Below are positions 39,201 to 51,520 of a stretch of 64,000 nt of DNA, one piece after another (position 1 is the stretch's first letter; the number at the start of each line of letters is the position of its first letter). This DNA is from Ophiocordyceps camponoti-saundersi (nom. inval.). Taxonomy: Eukaryota; Ascomycota; Sordariomycetes; Hypocreales; Ophiocordycipitaceae. Where the stretch lies: contig PDHQ01000037.1 in NCBI GenBank assembly GCA_003339415.1, positions 1 to 64,000 of the forward strand, given 5' to 3'. The notes under the pieces were generated by a model. The model made no database searches. It saw nothing but the letters and a program-made list of their open reading frames with translations, and was not told the DNA's origin. The position numbers and the translations under genes are program-made.

Positions 39201-39800
39201 GAGAACTACTTTCGATAAGCCCGCCTTAAGTTTACTTTCTTCCTAGCTAATTTCCCTTTACGCTTAAACCGGCCTATAATTATTATAATATATCGGAATC
39301 TTTTAAAATATATTAATACTATAATTACCTAGCTATATATAAGTAAGATTAAACTACGGGAGTTCCTCTTTTTACGCTAAGTCTTAAATATAGTTACCCT
39401 AAATTATTAATATAGTACCGGGCTATAAAATATATATTACCTTCTCTTATAATACCTTAATTTTACTATTTAAAAAGATAAACTATTATAATATCTCCGC
39501 TTTAAGTTCTCCTTATAACTTAAGCTTAATAATCGTATTTCTACCTTTACTATTATAAAGTAAATATTACGCTATATTAACTTTTACTAATTTAACTTTA
39601 TTAGGACCTTATACGTATCCTTACTAAACTTACTATAAGATTAAACTTACTATACTCTAATCTATTAAAACCTTTTATTACTATATAGCTTATAGATATT
39701 TATCCCTTCTTACCTTATCTAATTACCGATTCCTTTACTTTATTCTTATTTAGGCCCTTAACCTTATTAAACTAAATCTCCTTACCGATATTATTAGATT
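36262..39800 (+). pseudogene. LINE-1 ORF2 remnant: reverse transcriptase
   Basis: Continuation of LINE-1 after the LINE-2 insertion. A plus-strand frame reads (L)NIKEAFNAI at about 38096-38125 (RT motif D-x-K-x-A-F-D-x-V, Asp now Asn). It continues with a degraded GVPQGSPLSPILF block around 38262-38310 and FTNNINLL at 38368-38391 (F-A-D-D, both Asp codons reading Asn). Sequence beyond about 38.9 kb resembles the RNase H and C-terminal part of Tad-like ORF2 but is too decayed to delimit. All key Asp changes are the G-to-A direction expected from RIP. Confidence 0.72.
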
Positions 39801-39829
39801 CCTCTAGTTATAAGGCCCGCTTTTTTAAT

Positions 39830-40730
39830 ATAGCTTTAGTAAAAAACTAACTTTAAGTTATTAATAGATTTTAAGTAAATAATAGCTTAAACTTAGCAAA
39901 TACTCCTAATATAGCGAGTAAGGCTACTATAAACTTAGACTTCGCCTTTATTTTATTTTTTAATATACTAGGAGTTTTTAAGCTTATAGCTTTAAAGGAT
40001 TTTAATAAACTTATTAGTAATTTTATAGCTAATATTTACTTTTTTATAATATTAGTCTAAATAGCTAATAAGCTAAATAAAGCGGATATATTTATAATTA
40101 TAAATACTAGATTATTAGATTTATTTACTATTACTTAAGTATAGCTAGCTTAATAACTTTTAAGCTCCTTAATAGATAGTAACTTAATTATTATAGTTAG
40201 TAATATTTTTTACTTACTAAGCGCGTAAAAATAACTATAGCTAGAATTTAAATTAGCCGCTTTCTTAACTAATAACCCCTAAGCTAAAAGCTTTATTATA
40301 TTATCTTAGCTAGCTAGCCTAGCGGCGCTCTCGCTTAAATATATTTACCTTATATATAATATTACTATATTAATAAGCTTAGAAGCCTTTATACTAATAT
40401 TATTATTATTTTTATTATTATTATTAAAGTCTAAGATTATTATAGCTAAACGCGCTTTCTTAGCTAGCTTCGACTAAGACCTAACTAATATATAACTACG
40501 CTTAGCCTTAGCTTTATTTTTATCTAGCTTTTTACTTTTTACCTTACCCTTAGCTTTACTAGCTAACCTAGTCTCCCTAACCTTAGCCGGCGTTAAGTTT
40601 TCTATTATAGTAATTTCGTTATTATTCTTATTAGTAGTATTATTATTAGCGGGACCTAGCTTTATATTATTAGCGGCGAGCGCTAGCGTTATTACCTCCT
40701 TAATAGCTATAGCTAAAATCGCCTTTTTCT
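39830..40730 (-). pseudogene. Unidentified minus-strand coding remnant
   Basis: 40728 down to 40477 is an 84-codon stop-free stretch without any Met. It is rich in Lys, Ala, Asn and Arg (for example KAKGKVKSKKLDKNKAKAKR). The same frame continues past a TAG, probably a former Gln, for about 40 codons, and decayed open stretches continue to about 39830. It could be the basic N-terminal half of a LINE ORF1 or a Gag inserted in reverse beside LINE-1. The product is not recognised. Confidence 0.4.
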
Positions 40731-41032
40731 AGCGTAAATATCTAACTTAACTATTAAATATTTTAACTTATTAATAGCCTTAATTATACCCGGTATTATA
40801 ACGCCTAGCTTCTCGCTTATATTAATAATATTAGCTAAAATATTATTAAAAGCTATTTTAATATACTTAAAAATATTATATATTAACTTAAAAACTCTTA
40901 TTACCTTATTTATATTAGTAAGAATAGAAGCGGCCTTAGTTAGCGCCTACTTAATATTATATATATTCTTATAAATAGATAATTAGTTCTTATCTTAAAT
41001 AACACGTATCTTTTTATAAGCGCTTATAATTT

Positions 41033-42902
41033 TAACTTTTATATATTTTACGGATCCTGCGCTTATAGTAATACGGATATAGACCTTTTATTCTTATATT
41101 ATAAGCGGACTCCGCTCTTTCTATTACCTTATAATAATAGCCTCGAGCCGCGCCCGGAGCGACTCTAGGGAGGAGGGTAATATTATATAAGTTAATTATA
41201 ACCGCGAAAATTTTTTACTTAGAATATAGCTTTACTCCGAATTATAATAAACTCGGACTTAAAAGTTTACTATATTTTTTACTTTATTAAAAGCTAAGGT
41301 AAATATTAATAAGATTATTTTAAGGGACGCCTTAGTCTTTATATAAGTAATTATTAAATAAATAGCGGAGTCTAAGAGGGTTTAGGAAAGCGCCCCCCTT
41401 ACTCTAACTTTATTAATTAGTAATATTTCCTCGGCTATTATAGCTATAGTTTCCTCTCTTTTTTATAGCTTCGGGGGGAGCGGAATTCCTTTAATATAAG
41501 CTATAATTATAGCTAAAGCGCTAGAGAAAATTATTAAAAAATAAGTTTCTAAGTAATATAAGCGTTAGCTTATAATTTACTTTAACTTTATTATTATTCT
41601 ACTCTAAGTTTAAGGCTTTAAGGTAACTATAATAAGTATTAACCGTAGACTTTATAAGTAAAGCTAAGCTTTTATAATAAGGAAATTACCTAGCGGTAAT
41701 ATTATAGTAATATTTTAAGATATTATCTATAAGCTCCGGTTTAATTTAAGGTAGCTTTATATTATTTTTAAAGAAAAGGTACGCTTAATTAATAGAGGTT
41801 ATATTCTTATTATAAAAAAGGTACTAGCGCGGGCCTTATAATAAAGTAATAAGGAAGCTTTTAAAAAAAAAGTTAAGTTTTCGAATAAGGTTTTAATAAT
41901 ATAACTATATACGAAAAAATATTATTTAGGAACTTAGTAAAGTTCCCTTATAGTTATTATTAATAGCGTAATAAATATAAACTAAATCTATAATAAAAGT
42001 ATAATAATATAAGCGGAGATTTTTAATATAAAACTTTATAAGCTAAAAGTTTAACTTTAATAATATTTTAAATATTACTAGCTTAGATATATTACTAAAT
42101 ATTATATAGCGAAGCTATAATATTACTAATACTCCGCTTTTCCGCACGCGGAGGGTAAGTTAGCTTACCTTATAATATATAGAAAAAAACTATATTATTA
42201 CCCTTTTTATTAGGGGACTTACCTTAAGTAAAATCGACTTTACCTTAAAATAAGAGTAGCGTAAAACTAAGTAAAGGATATTTATATTTCCTAACCTTAG
42301 AGATTTATAAATCGGAACTCTATATATACCGCCCCTCCTCCCTTTTTAGCGCTAATTAGAGTTTAGTAATAGCTAAGGTAGAAACGCTAAAAAGCGAATA
42401 TAATAGCTCCGCCTCTAACCCCCTTTTTAAACTTATCTATAGCTTCGCTATAATAATTAAGCCGCTTTTTAAGATTAGCTATTATAAAGTTTATTATAAG
42501 CTAATAAAACTTTTATATATTTCTTAATTATATTAATAAAGCCTTAATTAAATAGATTATTTAGGATATTATAATTAAGCGTAAAGATTTAATTTATAAT
42601 AATAATAACGCTTAAGAAGATAAATAGCTATATAAACTTTATACTAGACCTAAATTACGCGTACTTTTCCTACCGTAGACTTCGCTCTAGAGGAAGTATT
42701 AGCTTCCTAGTTACTTATTATTACTAGACCTATTTTAGGTATAAAATGCTAGGTGCGGACCTAGTTCGGCCTTAAACCGAGGTAACGCTTAAAAGGAGGG
42801 TTTTACTCCGAGTTCTCCAGTTTTCCCTACTCCTAAAATATATATAAGATAGTTCTAAGCTATATTAAGCATACTAGCGTATAAATATTATTATTATTAA
42901 AT
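41033..42902 (-). mobile_element. Element B, copy 3 (reverse), about 1.88 kb
   Basis: Reverse complement of B copies 1 and 2 over its whole length. It begins AACTTTTATATATT and ends in an (ATT)n run near 42885-42902. It retains CG-rich patches lost in the others, such as 42740-42830. The flanks share GCGCTTA at both sides, a possible but imperfect target duplication. No coding domain is recognised. Confidence 0.7.
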
Positions 42903-43580
42903 AACGCGCTTAACTTTTACTAATAAAGCTTTAATATTACTTTATTTTTCTTACTTTATATATTTTTTACGCTATATATAATAAAGCTTAGCTATATCCG
43001 TTATTAGTAATTTATATATTTTTAGCTTATTAGCTTTTTATAATTACTTATAATTTAAAAAATACTTACCGCTATATAGCTTATATTTAATTTTATATAA
43101 GCGATATATACTTAAGCTATAAAAGCTATACGCTATTAACTTTTATATTCTTACTAAACTTTAAATAAAAAGTATATTTACTCTACTATACTTAATAGCT
43201 AGAATATCCTTAGCGTAAGCGCTCTTATATAATATATCTTATATAAACGTTATAAGAAACTAAGTTCTTTTCTCTAATTTTTACCTTCCTCGTTATAATA
43301 TTAGTTAAGTTTTAAGTTAGTAGGAGGCTATATAGTAGCGTATATTAAGTTATTTATAATATTATTTATAATCGTAAGCGTACCTATAAAAAATAGGAAA
43401 AAGGAGGAAGCTATATATTACCTAGCCTTTATTTATTTATACCTCGGTAACGGGGTATATACTACCTTACCTACTTACTAATCTATAGCCTTTTAGCTAA
43501 CCTTAGTATATACTTTTACGTAGCTTACCTATTCTTATAAGGTACCCCTCTAAGCCTTACTTTTATCTGTTATTTTATTA
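42903..43580. other. Unassigned AT-rich sequence
   Basis: RIP-type sequence with no convincing match elsewhere in the window and no coding signal. It lies between element B copy 3 and a SINE-tail relic. Confidence 0.5.
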
Positions 43581-43587
43581 TAGCCTT

Positions 43588-43608
43588 ACGGGCCTAAGTA
43601 AGGCCCGT
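43588..43608. other. Perfect 8-bp hairpin
   Basis: ACGGGCCT, a 5-base loop AAGTA, then AGGCCCGT. One further pair and a wobble extend the stem. GC-rich in an AT desert; probably part of the adjacent SINE-like relic. Confidence 0.6.
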
Positions 43609-43649
43609 AGTGGCGCTTTTTCCCACTTATTATCCCTACCTTATTAGGC

Positions 43650-43710
43650 CCCTGCCTTATAAATAGGGGGTTTTCCCCCGGGCCCTGCCCGGTTTTTCCC
43701 CCCTCCTTAT
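43650..43710 (+). repeat. SINE 3'-end relic
   Basis: Contains GGGGTTTTCCCC and CCGGGC...GCCCGG, the same two-hairpin tail found near 61070 and, RIP-damaged, in SINE copies 1-3. No tRNA-like head was found upstream. It truncates the LTR at 43762. Confidence 0.5.
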
Positions 43711-44799
43711 ATATAGTAGTCTTAGAAGCCGTTCTAGCCCCTAGTGTAAATTCTAATAATAATATTCCTAAGTAGCTAGCGATATATATATTCTAATATT
43801 AGTAACTTTTCTTTTTTAGTTAGGAATATATATTTATTATATAAGTAATAAGGAGTATAATTAGGTTTTTTTAATAGCTATTATAAATCGAATTATTTCT
43901 TTACTTTTAAGAACTTATATAATTAGGGTTTAGTAGATACTTTTTCCTTACTAATTTATTAATAAGTTTAAGTTAATATTATATTAATCTTTAATTATTA
44001 TTATACTAATTTTTACGCCGCCCCTTATTATCGAAAGTAAATAAGGGCTATAAATAGTAAGCTTAACGCCGTATATATTACTTTAAATATATAGCCTAAT
44101 ACTAATATAAAATATCTAAGCTTATAAGCTAGCTATAAGGATATTATTAAAGCGCCTTACTTTAAAGGCCTTTAGTAAATACTAGCTATTATAAAGGGGA
44201 ATCTCCCTTATTAACTAATAAACCCTTATAGCTAGCGAGGGTTATCTTTTTCCTATAATATTAACTATTCTTATACTATAGCGTTTATAAGCTTACTATT
44301 TATTATTATTTCCTTAGCTATGCCCCGGGGTATTAAGATATTCTTAACGCTATTACCTTAAGATATAGCTATTTTTTAGTAGCTTTTTCTTTATTAGTTA
44401 ATTAATTAGAAAAATATAGATATATATATTTAATATATTAAAAAATAAAGCGATATTTTAAATAAGCTTCTAGCTTAGGAGTTTACGAAAAAGAGATAAA
44501 AACCTGAAAAATAAATATAAAAAGGAGAGAAGAAAAAAAAAATTAAAAGGGGAAAAAAAGGGCTTTTATAGTTAAGGGGTATATTATATTAACCTTAATT
44601 ATAATAAGCTATAAGTATATACCGTATTACTATATATTAATATATTTAAGTTATATAAGTATATACTTAGCTTTATTATAACTAAAAGGGGTATATATTA
44701 TAAATATAAAGAGGTAAATTAGTAAGTTAGTAACTTTACTTATAAATTACCTTACGCCTAACTTTCTTATTTCTTTCTTCTTTTTTCCTCCTTTACGCT

Positions 44800-44800
44800 A

Positions 44801-44831
<31 letters not shown>
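44800..44831. repeat. (ATT)n microsatellite
   Basis: About ten ATT units in the internal region of element X. Homologous runs occur at 51276-51308, 57874-57902, 60489-60515 and 62485-62517 in the sister copies, with differing lengths. Confidence 0.9.
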
Positions 44832-44835
<4 letters not shown>

Positions 44836-45161
44836 GCTATTAAAATAAGCTTAGCCTAAACTTAAGTTAAAGTTTATAATACCTTATACTAACTTTAAGT
44901 TAAGTTTACCTTTATATTTATATAGCGCTTTACCTTTTATTATTCTATATATAAAATTATTTTACTTTTTAAGCGCGCTATAGCTAAGGAGAACCTTATT
45001 AGCTTAGGCGATAAGGGTAATAATAACGATAATAAAAATAATATAAATCTTATTAATACTCTTATACCTTATTATATTATTAAAAGTTACGTAAGTAAGT
45101 CTTAATTTTTTTTAAAGTTTATATTAAACTTAGCTTATTTACTAATATACTATATATTATA

Positions 45162-45757
45162 TATATATTATATTACTTTAATAACCTATATAGGTATCTA
45201 AGCATATAATCGTTTAATAGAGAGGAAAAACCGGAGTGCCCGGGGGAAAACCCCTTACTTAATATATTCGGCTAGCTTATAAGCTAATTATATTATATCG
45301 GAAAGCTTAATCGTTATAAGAAATATCTAAAATTACGCTAATCCTAAGCGAGAGGTACCTATACTTCTTATCGTATATCTTATCTAAGTTCTAAGTAATT
45401 CCGGTATATATATCGGCAGATATTATAGCGAAGATATATTACTTCGTAATCGTACTCTATTACTAGATTATAGTTACTATTAAAGAGGACCTATTCCTCT
45501 AATAACCTACGTTATCTAACTATACCCTTACCCCGCGCCCTACCTTACCTAAGCTTTAGCTAGGTTACTACTCTTACCGAGGGAGGGAAGGAGCCCGGTA
45601 AGGTTACTACTCTTACCGGGGTTATGCCGAGGTCGGACCGTACCCCGGCTATATTATTAGGGTAAAAAATACCCGTGCCCTCTGCTAGATTCGAACCGAC
45701 TACCTCTCTTATAGGAGACTAATATCTCTAGACGCTTAACTACTGCGCTAGGAGGGC
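45162..45757 (-). mobile_element. SINE copy 1 (tRNA-headed, about 0.6 kb)
   Basis: Minus-strand SINE with a perfect 18-bp target duplication AATATACTATATATTATA at 45144-45161 and 45758-45775. The paralogous empty site at about 60822-60840 (element Y) is uninterrupted. The head is at 45677-45757. The body matches copy 2 and, at the window end, copy 3. The 3' end lies at the left, in a TA-rich tail. It has no protein-coding capacity and would have relied on a LINE. Confidence 0.85.
45677..45757 (-). other. tRNA-like head of SINE copy 1
   Basis: 81 nt foldable as a tRNA-like unit: acceptor GCCCTCC with AGAGGGC (one mismatch), a 4-bp D stem, and a B-box-like GGTTCGAATCT. The A-box-like part reads TAGCGCAGTAG. 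The anticodon region is 8 nt longer than a standard class I tRNA and gives no clear 7-base loop, so no isotype is assigned. Not a functional tRNA gene. Confidence 0.75.
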
Positions 45758-46134
45758 AATATACTATATATTATAATAGCTTTATCTTCTCCGTAAGCTA
45801 TTATTATTACTCCTAAGTTATATAAGAAGATTAGCTCCTATCTTACTAGCGTAACTAAAATTACGCTTAAGCGCTCCCGCTATATTATTATATTTAAGTT
45901 AAATAGCGATATACTTATAAAATAAAATTGCGGGTATAAGTATAGCGATATATATTAGCTAGTCCCTTATTACTAATACGTAAGATAGCTTATATAATAG
46001 CTATTATTTATAAACGCTTATTAATATTAAAACTCTTAGATAGCGTATACTTATTATATATATATAATAGCTAAATATTACTATAATCTAATATATTTTT
46101 ATATTAATAGTAATAGTTTATTAACTTTATAACT

Positions 46135-46594
46135 AATAATAGCTAGGTAAACTTTTCCCGCTATAGCTAACGCAAGTTAGGCGATTATTACCTTTATAAT
46201 AGATAACTACCCCTTAAAGTCTAACTAGGAGGCGGAGGTATATTAATAATAACTTAAACTTTAAATAATTATAAACCGATATTTAACTAATATTAATAAG
46301 ACTTTAATATTACGCGTAAAGTAAATAATACCTATTATAATATTAGCTTTTCCTTATATAAAAGAATAATAGCTAGGTAAACTTTTCCCGCTATAGCTAA
46401 CGCGAGTTAGGCGATTATTACCTTTATAATAGATAACTACCCCTTAGAGTCTAACTAGGAGGCGGAGGTATATTAATAATAACTTAAACTTTAAATAATT
46501 ATAAACCGATATTTAACTAATATCGATAAGACTTTAATATTACGCGTAAAGTAAATAATACCTATTATAATATTAGCTTTTCCTTATATAAAAG
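46135..46594. repeat. 230-bp direct tandem duplication
   Basis: Two adjacent copies, 46135-46364 and 46365-46594, in the internal region of element X. They are nearly identical. The differences I see are all transitions, with the first copy carrying the A or T (for example CGCAAG against CGCGAG). Sister elements have one copy only (reverse of about 56925-57150). Confidence 0.92.
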
Positions 46595-46835
46595 ATAGTT
46601 AGCGTTTATTTTTATTATTTTTATATTTTTATTTTTCTATTTTTATCTTTTATAGATTATTAAATTAATTTACTTATAAGAGACTCTCTCCCTAACCTTT
46701 ATAAAGTATTATAAATTAAATATATTAAGTATTTACTAAGACTTATTTAAGATTAATAAAACTTTAAGTTAAAATTAAAATAAGGTCTTATAAACCGCGG
46801 ATTAAATGCGAAAAAAAAAGAAAAGAATAAATAAT

Positions 46836-48715
46836 AATAATAATAATAAATTATACGCTAGTATATCTTATATAGCCTAGAACTATCTTAAATATATTTA
46901 AGAGGGGGAAAAACCGGAGAACTTAAAATAAAACCCTCCCCTTAAGCGTTACCTTAGCTTTAAGTTAAACCCCGCCCGTACCTAGTATTTTATATATTTA
47001 ATAAGTTAGGTATTAGCTAATAATTTAGAAGCCTATATTTGCTTTAAAGCGGACTCCGCGGTAGTAAGAGTATACGTAAACCGGGTCCGGTATAGAGTTT
47101 ATATAGCTTACTTATCCTCTTAGCTATTATTATCGCTATAAACTAAATCCTCGCGTTTAATTAAGGTAGCCTTAATAATCTAATTTATTAAGGCCTTATT
47201 AGCATAGCTTAGGAATATATAAAAGTTTTATTATCCCGTAATAAACCCTATAATAGCTAATTTTAAAAAATAGCTAGATTATTATAATAAAGCTATAGAT
47301 AAATATAAAGTTAAAGTTAGAGGAGGAGGTATTACTATATTCGCTTTTTAGTATTTCCGCCCTAGCTATTATTAGTTTCTAATTAGCGCTAGAGAAGAAA
47401 AAGAAAAGGTAATATATATAGAGTTCTAATTTATAAATTTTTAAAGTTAGGTAATATATATATCCTTCGCCTAATTCTATATTACTCTTATTTTAGGGTA
47501 AAGTTAACTTTACTTAAGGTAAAACCCTTAATAAAAAAAGTAATAATATAGTTTTTTCTTATAAGCTATAAGGTAAGCGGACTTACTTTTTATATATAAA
47601 GCGGTAAAATATTTATTATATTATAGCTTTATTATATAATATTTAGCGATATATTTAAATTAGTAATATTTAAAATATTATTAAGGTTAGACCTTTAGCG
47701 TATATAATTTAGCGTTAAAAATCTCCGCCGATATTATTATACTTTTATTATAAATTTAATTTATATCCGCTATATTATCGATAATAATTACTAAGAAGCT
47801 TCGCTAAGTTTTAAAATAATATCTCTTTACGTATAGTTATATTATTAAAACCTTATTTAATAACTTAATTTTCTTATAAAAGGCTTCCTTATTACCTTAT
47901 TATAAGGCCTACGCTAGCACCCTTTTTATAATAAAAATAAAACTTTTATTAGTTAAGTATACTTTTTCTCTAAAAGCGGCATAAAGCTACCTTAGATTAG
48001 ACTAGAGCTTATAAATAATATCTTAGAATATTACTATAATATCGCTACTAAGTAGTTTCCTTATTATAAAACCTTAGCTTTACCCGCGGAGTCCGCGGTT
48101 AATATTTATTATAGTAACCTTAAAGCCTTAAACTTAGAGTAAAGTAGCTATAAAGTTAAAATAAATTATAAGCTATTATTTATATTACTTAAAAACTTAC
48201 TTTTTAATAATTTTCTTTAGCGTTTTAGCTATAATTATAGCTTATATTAAAGGAGTTCTACTCCCTTTAAAGTTATAGAAAAGAGAGGAAATTATAGCTA
48301 TAATAGCTAAGAAAATATTACTAACTAATAAAGTTAGAGTAAGGGGGGCACCTCCTTAAACCCTCTTAAATTTTACTATTTATTTAATAATTACCTATAT
48401 AAAGATAAAAATATTTTCTAAAATAATCTTATTAATATTTACTTTAGCTTTTAATAAGGTAATAAATATAATAAACTTTTAAGTTTAAGATTATTATAAT
48501 TTAGAGTAGAGCTATATTCTAAGTAAAAAATTTTCGCGGTTATAATTAACTTATATAATATCGCCCTCCCCCTTAGAGTCGCTTTAAGCGTAGCTAGCTA
48601 TCGCTATAGGGTAATAAAGGGAGCGGAGTCTGCTTATAATATAAAAATAAGAAGTTTATATCCGCGTTACTATAAGCGCGGAGTTTATAAAATATATAAA
48701 AGTTATATAAAAATA
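46836..48715 (+). mobile_element. Element B, copy 1, 1880 bp
   Basis: Inserted in element X with a 16-bp perfect target duplication, GAAAAGAATAAATAAT (46820-46835 and 48716-48731). It starts with an (AAT)n run and ends near AAAAGTTATAT. The long duplication and simple-repeat end suggest a non-LTR retroelement, but no RT, endonuclease or tRNA head is recognisable. Its sense strand is uncertain. GC-rich patches survive at 46960-46990 and 48340-48365. Confidence 0.75.
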
Positions 48716-49282
48716 GAAAAGAATAAATAATATTAACTTATAATAAGTTATTACTAAGTATTAAGATATTCGAATTATTAAATACTAACTAGATATTAAT
48801 TAAAATATATTAATAGTTTATTAAGATAGTAATTATAGCTTTTATATATATTAGTATTTTAATAATTTTTTATTATTTAAATTACTTTTCTATTTCTAAC
48901 TAAACTATAAGTAATAAGGTAAGATTGTTTAAAATAACTTAGCTTTATTATATTAATTAGTATTAGTTAAGTATCTTTTTTAAGCTAAATAAAAAGCTAA
49001 TATTATATTTTATTCTTATTATAATAATTAAACTAGATATTATAAGAAACTTTATATATATATATATTAACTTAAATAATAAAGTTTAGGTAACTTATTT
49101 ATATTATAAAGCTAAAAGAATAGTCTATCTTTTATTTTATATAATAATAATAATAAATTATATACTAGTATACTTTATATAGCTTAGAACTATCTTATAT
49201 ATATTCTAAAAAGGGGAAAAACTAGAGAACCTAAAATAAAACCCTCCCCTTAAGCGTTACCTTAGCTTTAGGTTAGACCCCG

Positions 49283-49790
49283 TGTTAGAATATATATATC
49301 GCTAGCTGCTTAGGAATATAATACGCGTTAAATACGCGTAGCACGCGTCGCAGAGATAACTATCTCTATATAAATAAAGTAAGAGGTTAGGGATACGTAT
49401 AAAAAGGAGTTAAACTTAAGATAATACCGATCCGAGACTAATATAATATTAATATAATATATAAAGTTAATATAGGAGAAAGATAAGAAAGTAATTAGTA
49501 GGAGAAGGAATATATATATAATATATTTACTTTTCTATACTTTTTAAAAAAAAGATAAGTTATAAGTAAAGTTATTATTTAATCTTTTATAACTTTATTA
49601 GCTAGAATATATCGTATAATAAATATAATATTCTTATACGCTATATAATTTAGATAAGTTACCCGAACTTTATTATTTAAGTTAATATAATATATATATT
49701 CTAAGTTTAATCTATTAATATTTTTATTATAAGAAATTTATAATATAACTCTAGCTATTTATTTAGCTTAGGAAAAATACCTAACTAATA
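49283..49790 (+). repeat. E1 5' LTR, 508 bp
   Basis: Keeps the intact TGTTAG start. The conserved core GCTAGCTGCTTAGGAATATA follows. Same length as the partner LTR. Confidence 0.88.
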
Positions 49791-51488
49791 TTAATTAATA
49801 ATAAAGCTAAGTTATATTATAAACTTAATTACTTTTTATTACTTAAAACTTAGTTAACTAACGTAAGCTAAAATACTAGCTTTATTATTATTAAACCTTA
49901 GTTTAGATTAGAAATAGAAAAGTAATTTAAATAGTAAATATTTATTAAAATACTAATTTCTAAAAAATTATAATTATTATTTCGATAATATATAAATATA
50001 TTTTAATTAATATTTAGTTAATAACTTAATAATTCGGATATCCTAATACTTAGCGATAACTTATTATAAGTTAATATTATCTATTTTTTCTTCTTTTTAT
50101 TTTTAGTTTAGGATTTTTAGGAATTTATTTTAATTTTAATTTAAAATTCTATTAACTTTAGATTAATTTTAATAATTACTCTATAATTATTATTTACTAA
50201 GCTTTTATAAATTTAATACTAAAAGTTTTTTATAATTAAGTTAATTTAGTAATATATAAGAGATAAAAATAATAAAAAATAAAAATAATAAAAAAAGAAA
50301 AAGTAAAATCCTTAAAGCTAGAGTCCTTTACTTTTACTCTTAACGCGGATATTTAAAAGGGCGCAACGCGTAATAATTACGTAAAGCTAGCTAAGTAATA
50401 TTACTATATTAGTAATATTAGTTAGATATTAACTTAAATATAAATAAGGATTAAATTATTATTAAACTTATTTTAATATATTAGTTTTTATATAAAGGTA
50501 TATTATCGCTTATAAATATAATAAAAGCTTACGTAAAAATAATAATAGCTAAAATAGTTTATTAAGTTAATATTAATTTATATAAAGTTAAATTTTAATA
50601 AGCTATATATATATTATTATATTAAATACTTTTTTTAATATATTAGTAATAAGTAATTATTAGCTAAAATACTTATTCCTAATAAGCGTTAATAGCTAGC
50701 TTTTATTTACTTATATAGCTAATATAATTCTAATATAAAGGTATTTTTTTAATATTACTATACTTAATATTATCGCGCTACGCTTAAGATAATAGCGTAA
50801 GCGGCAGCGGGGATATAAAAAGATTACGCTTAGTAAGTTATACTTAATAGGGCGTAATAAGTATCGCTATTAGCGTAGGTAATAGTATTTACGGACGCGG
50901 GCGAAAAGTAATTACGGATATTATAAAAATAGCTTACGAAAGGCGCGTAAAGGAGATAGGAGTAAGACGCGCGTAATATATATTTAAAGCTAAGTTTAGA
51001 GTATATTAGAAATTAGGTTAATTTTAACTTATAGCTAATATAAATTAAAGCTAGAATTAATATACTTTTACGCTACTAGCGAATTAAAGCTTTAAGAGTA
51101 TTATTATTATTAATATTATTCTTAAACTTAGGACTTAAAATAATAATCTAATAACCGCGCGGAGCGATAAGTATATAAAAGGGCGGTCTTAATATATAAT
51201 AGATCTTAAGTTAAGGTTAGTAAAAGCTTATTATAATACTAACTTAGAATTAACTTAAACTTACTTTCTTATATATAATAATAATAACGATAATAATAAT
51301 AATAATAAAAATAGAAGGAAGAGGAAAAAAATAAAAAGCTAGGGCGTAAGGTAATTTATAAATAAAGTGCTAAGTTACTAATTTACCTCGCTAAATAAAA
51401 TATATACTTACCCTTTCTATAAGTAATATATTAGTATATACTAACCCCTCTTATAGATATAAAAAATATATACCTTTTAGGTATAAAT

Positions 51489-51520
51489 ACCCCCCCCCCT
51501 TTTTAAAAATTTTTTTTTTC
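51489..51520. repeat. Homopolymer block: C10, T5, A5, T9
   Basis: Sits in the internal region of E1. The same block is at 62698-62728 in element Z, so it belongs to the family rather than being a sequencing artefact. Confidence 0.85.

Noticed and set aside
45144..45775. SINE and flanks as part of a CRISPR or phage-like array
   Set aside because: Spliced fungal gene, retrotransposons and RIP show a eukaryotic genome; repeats are dispersed, not regularly spaced.
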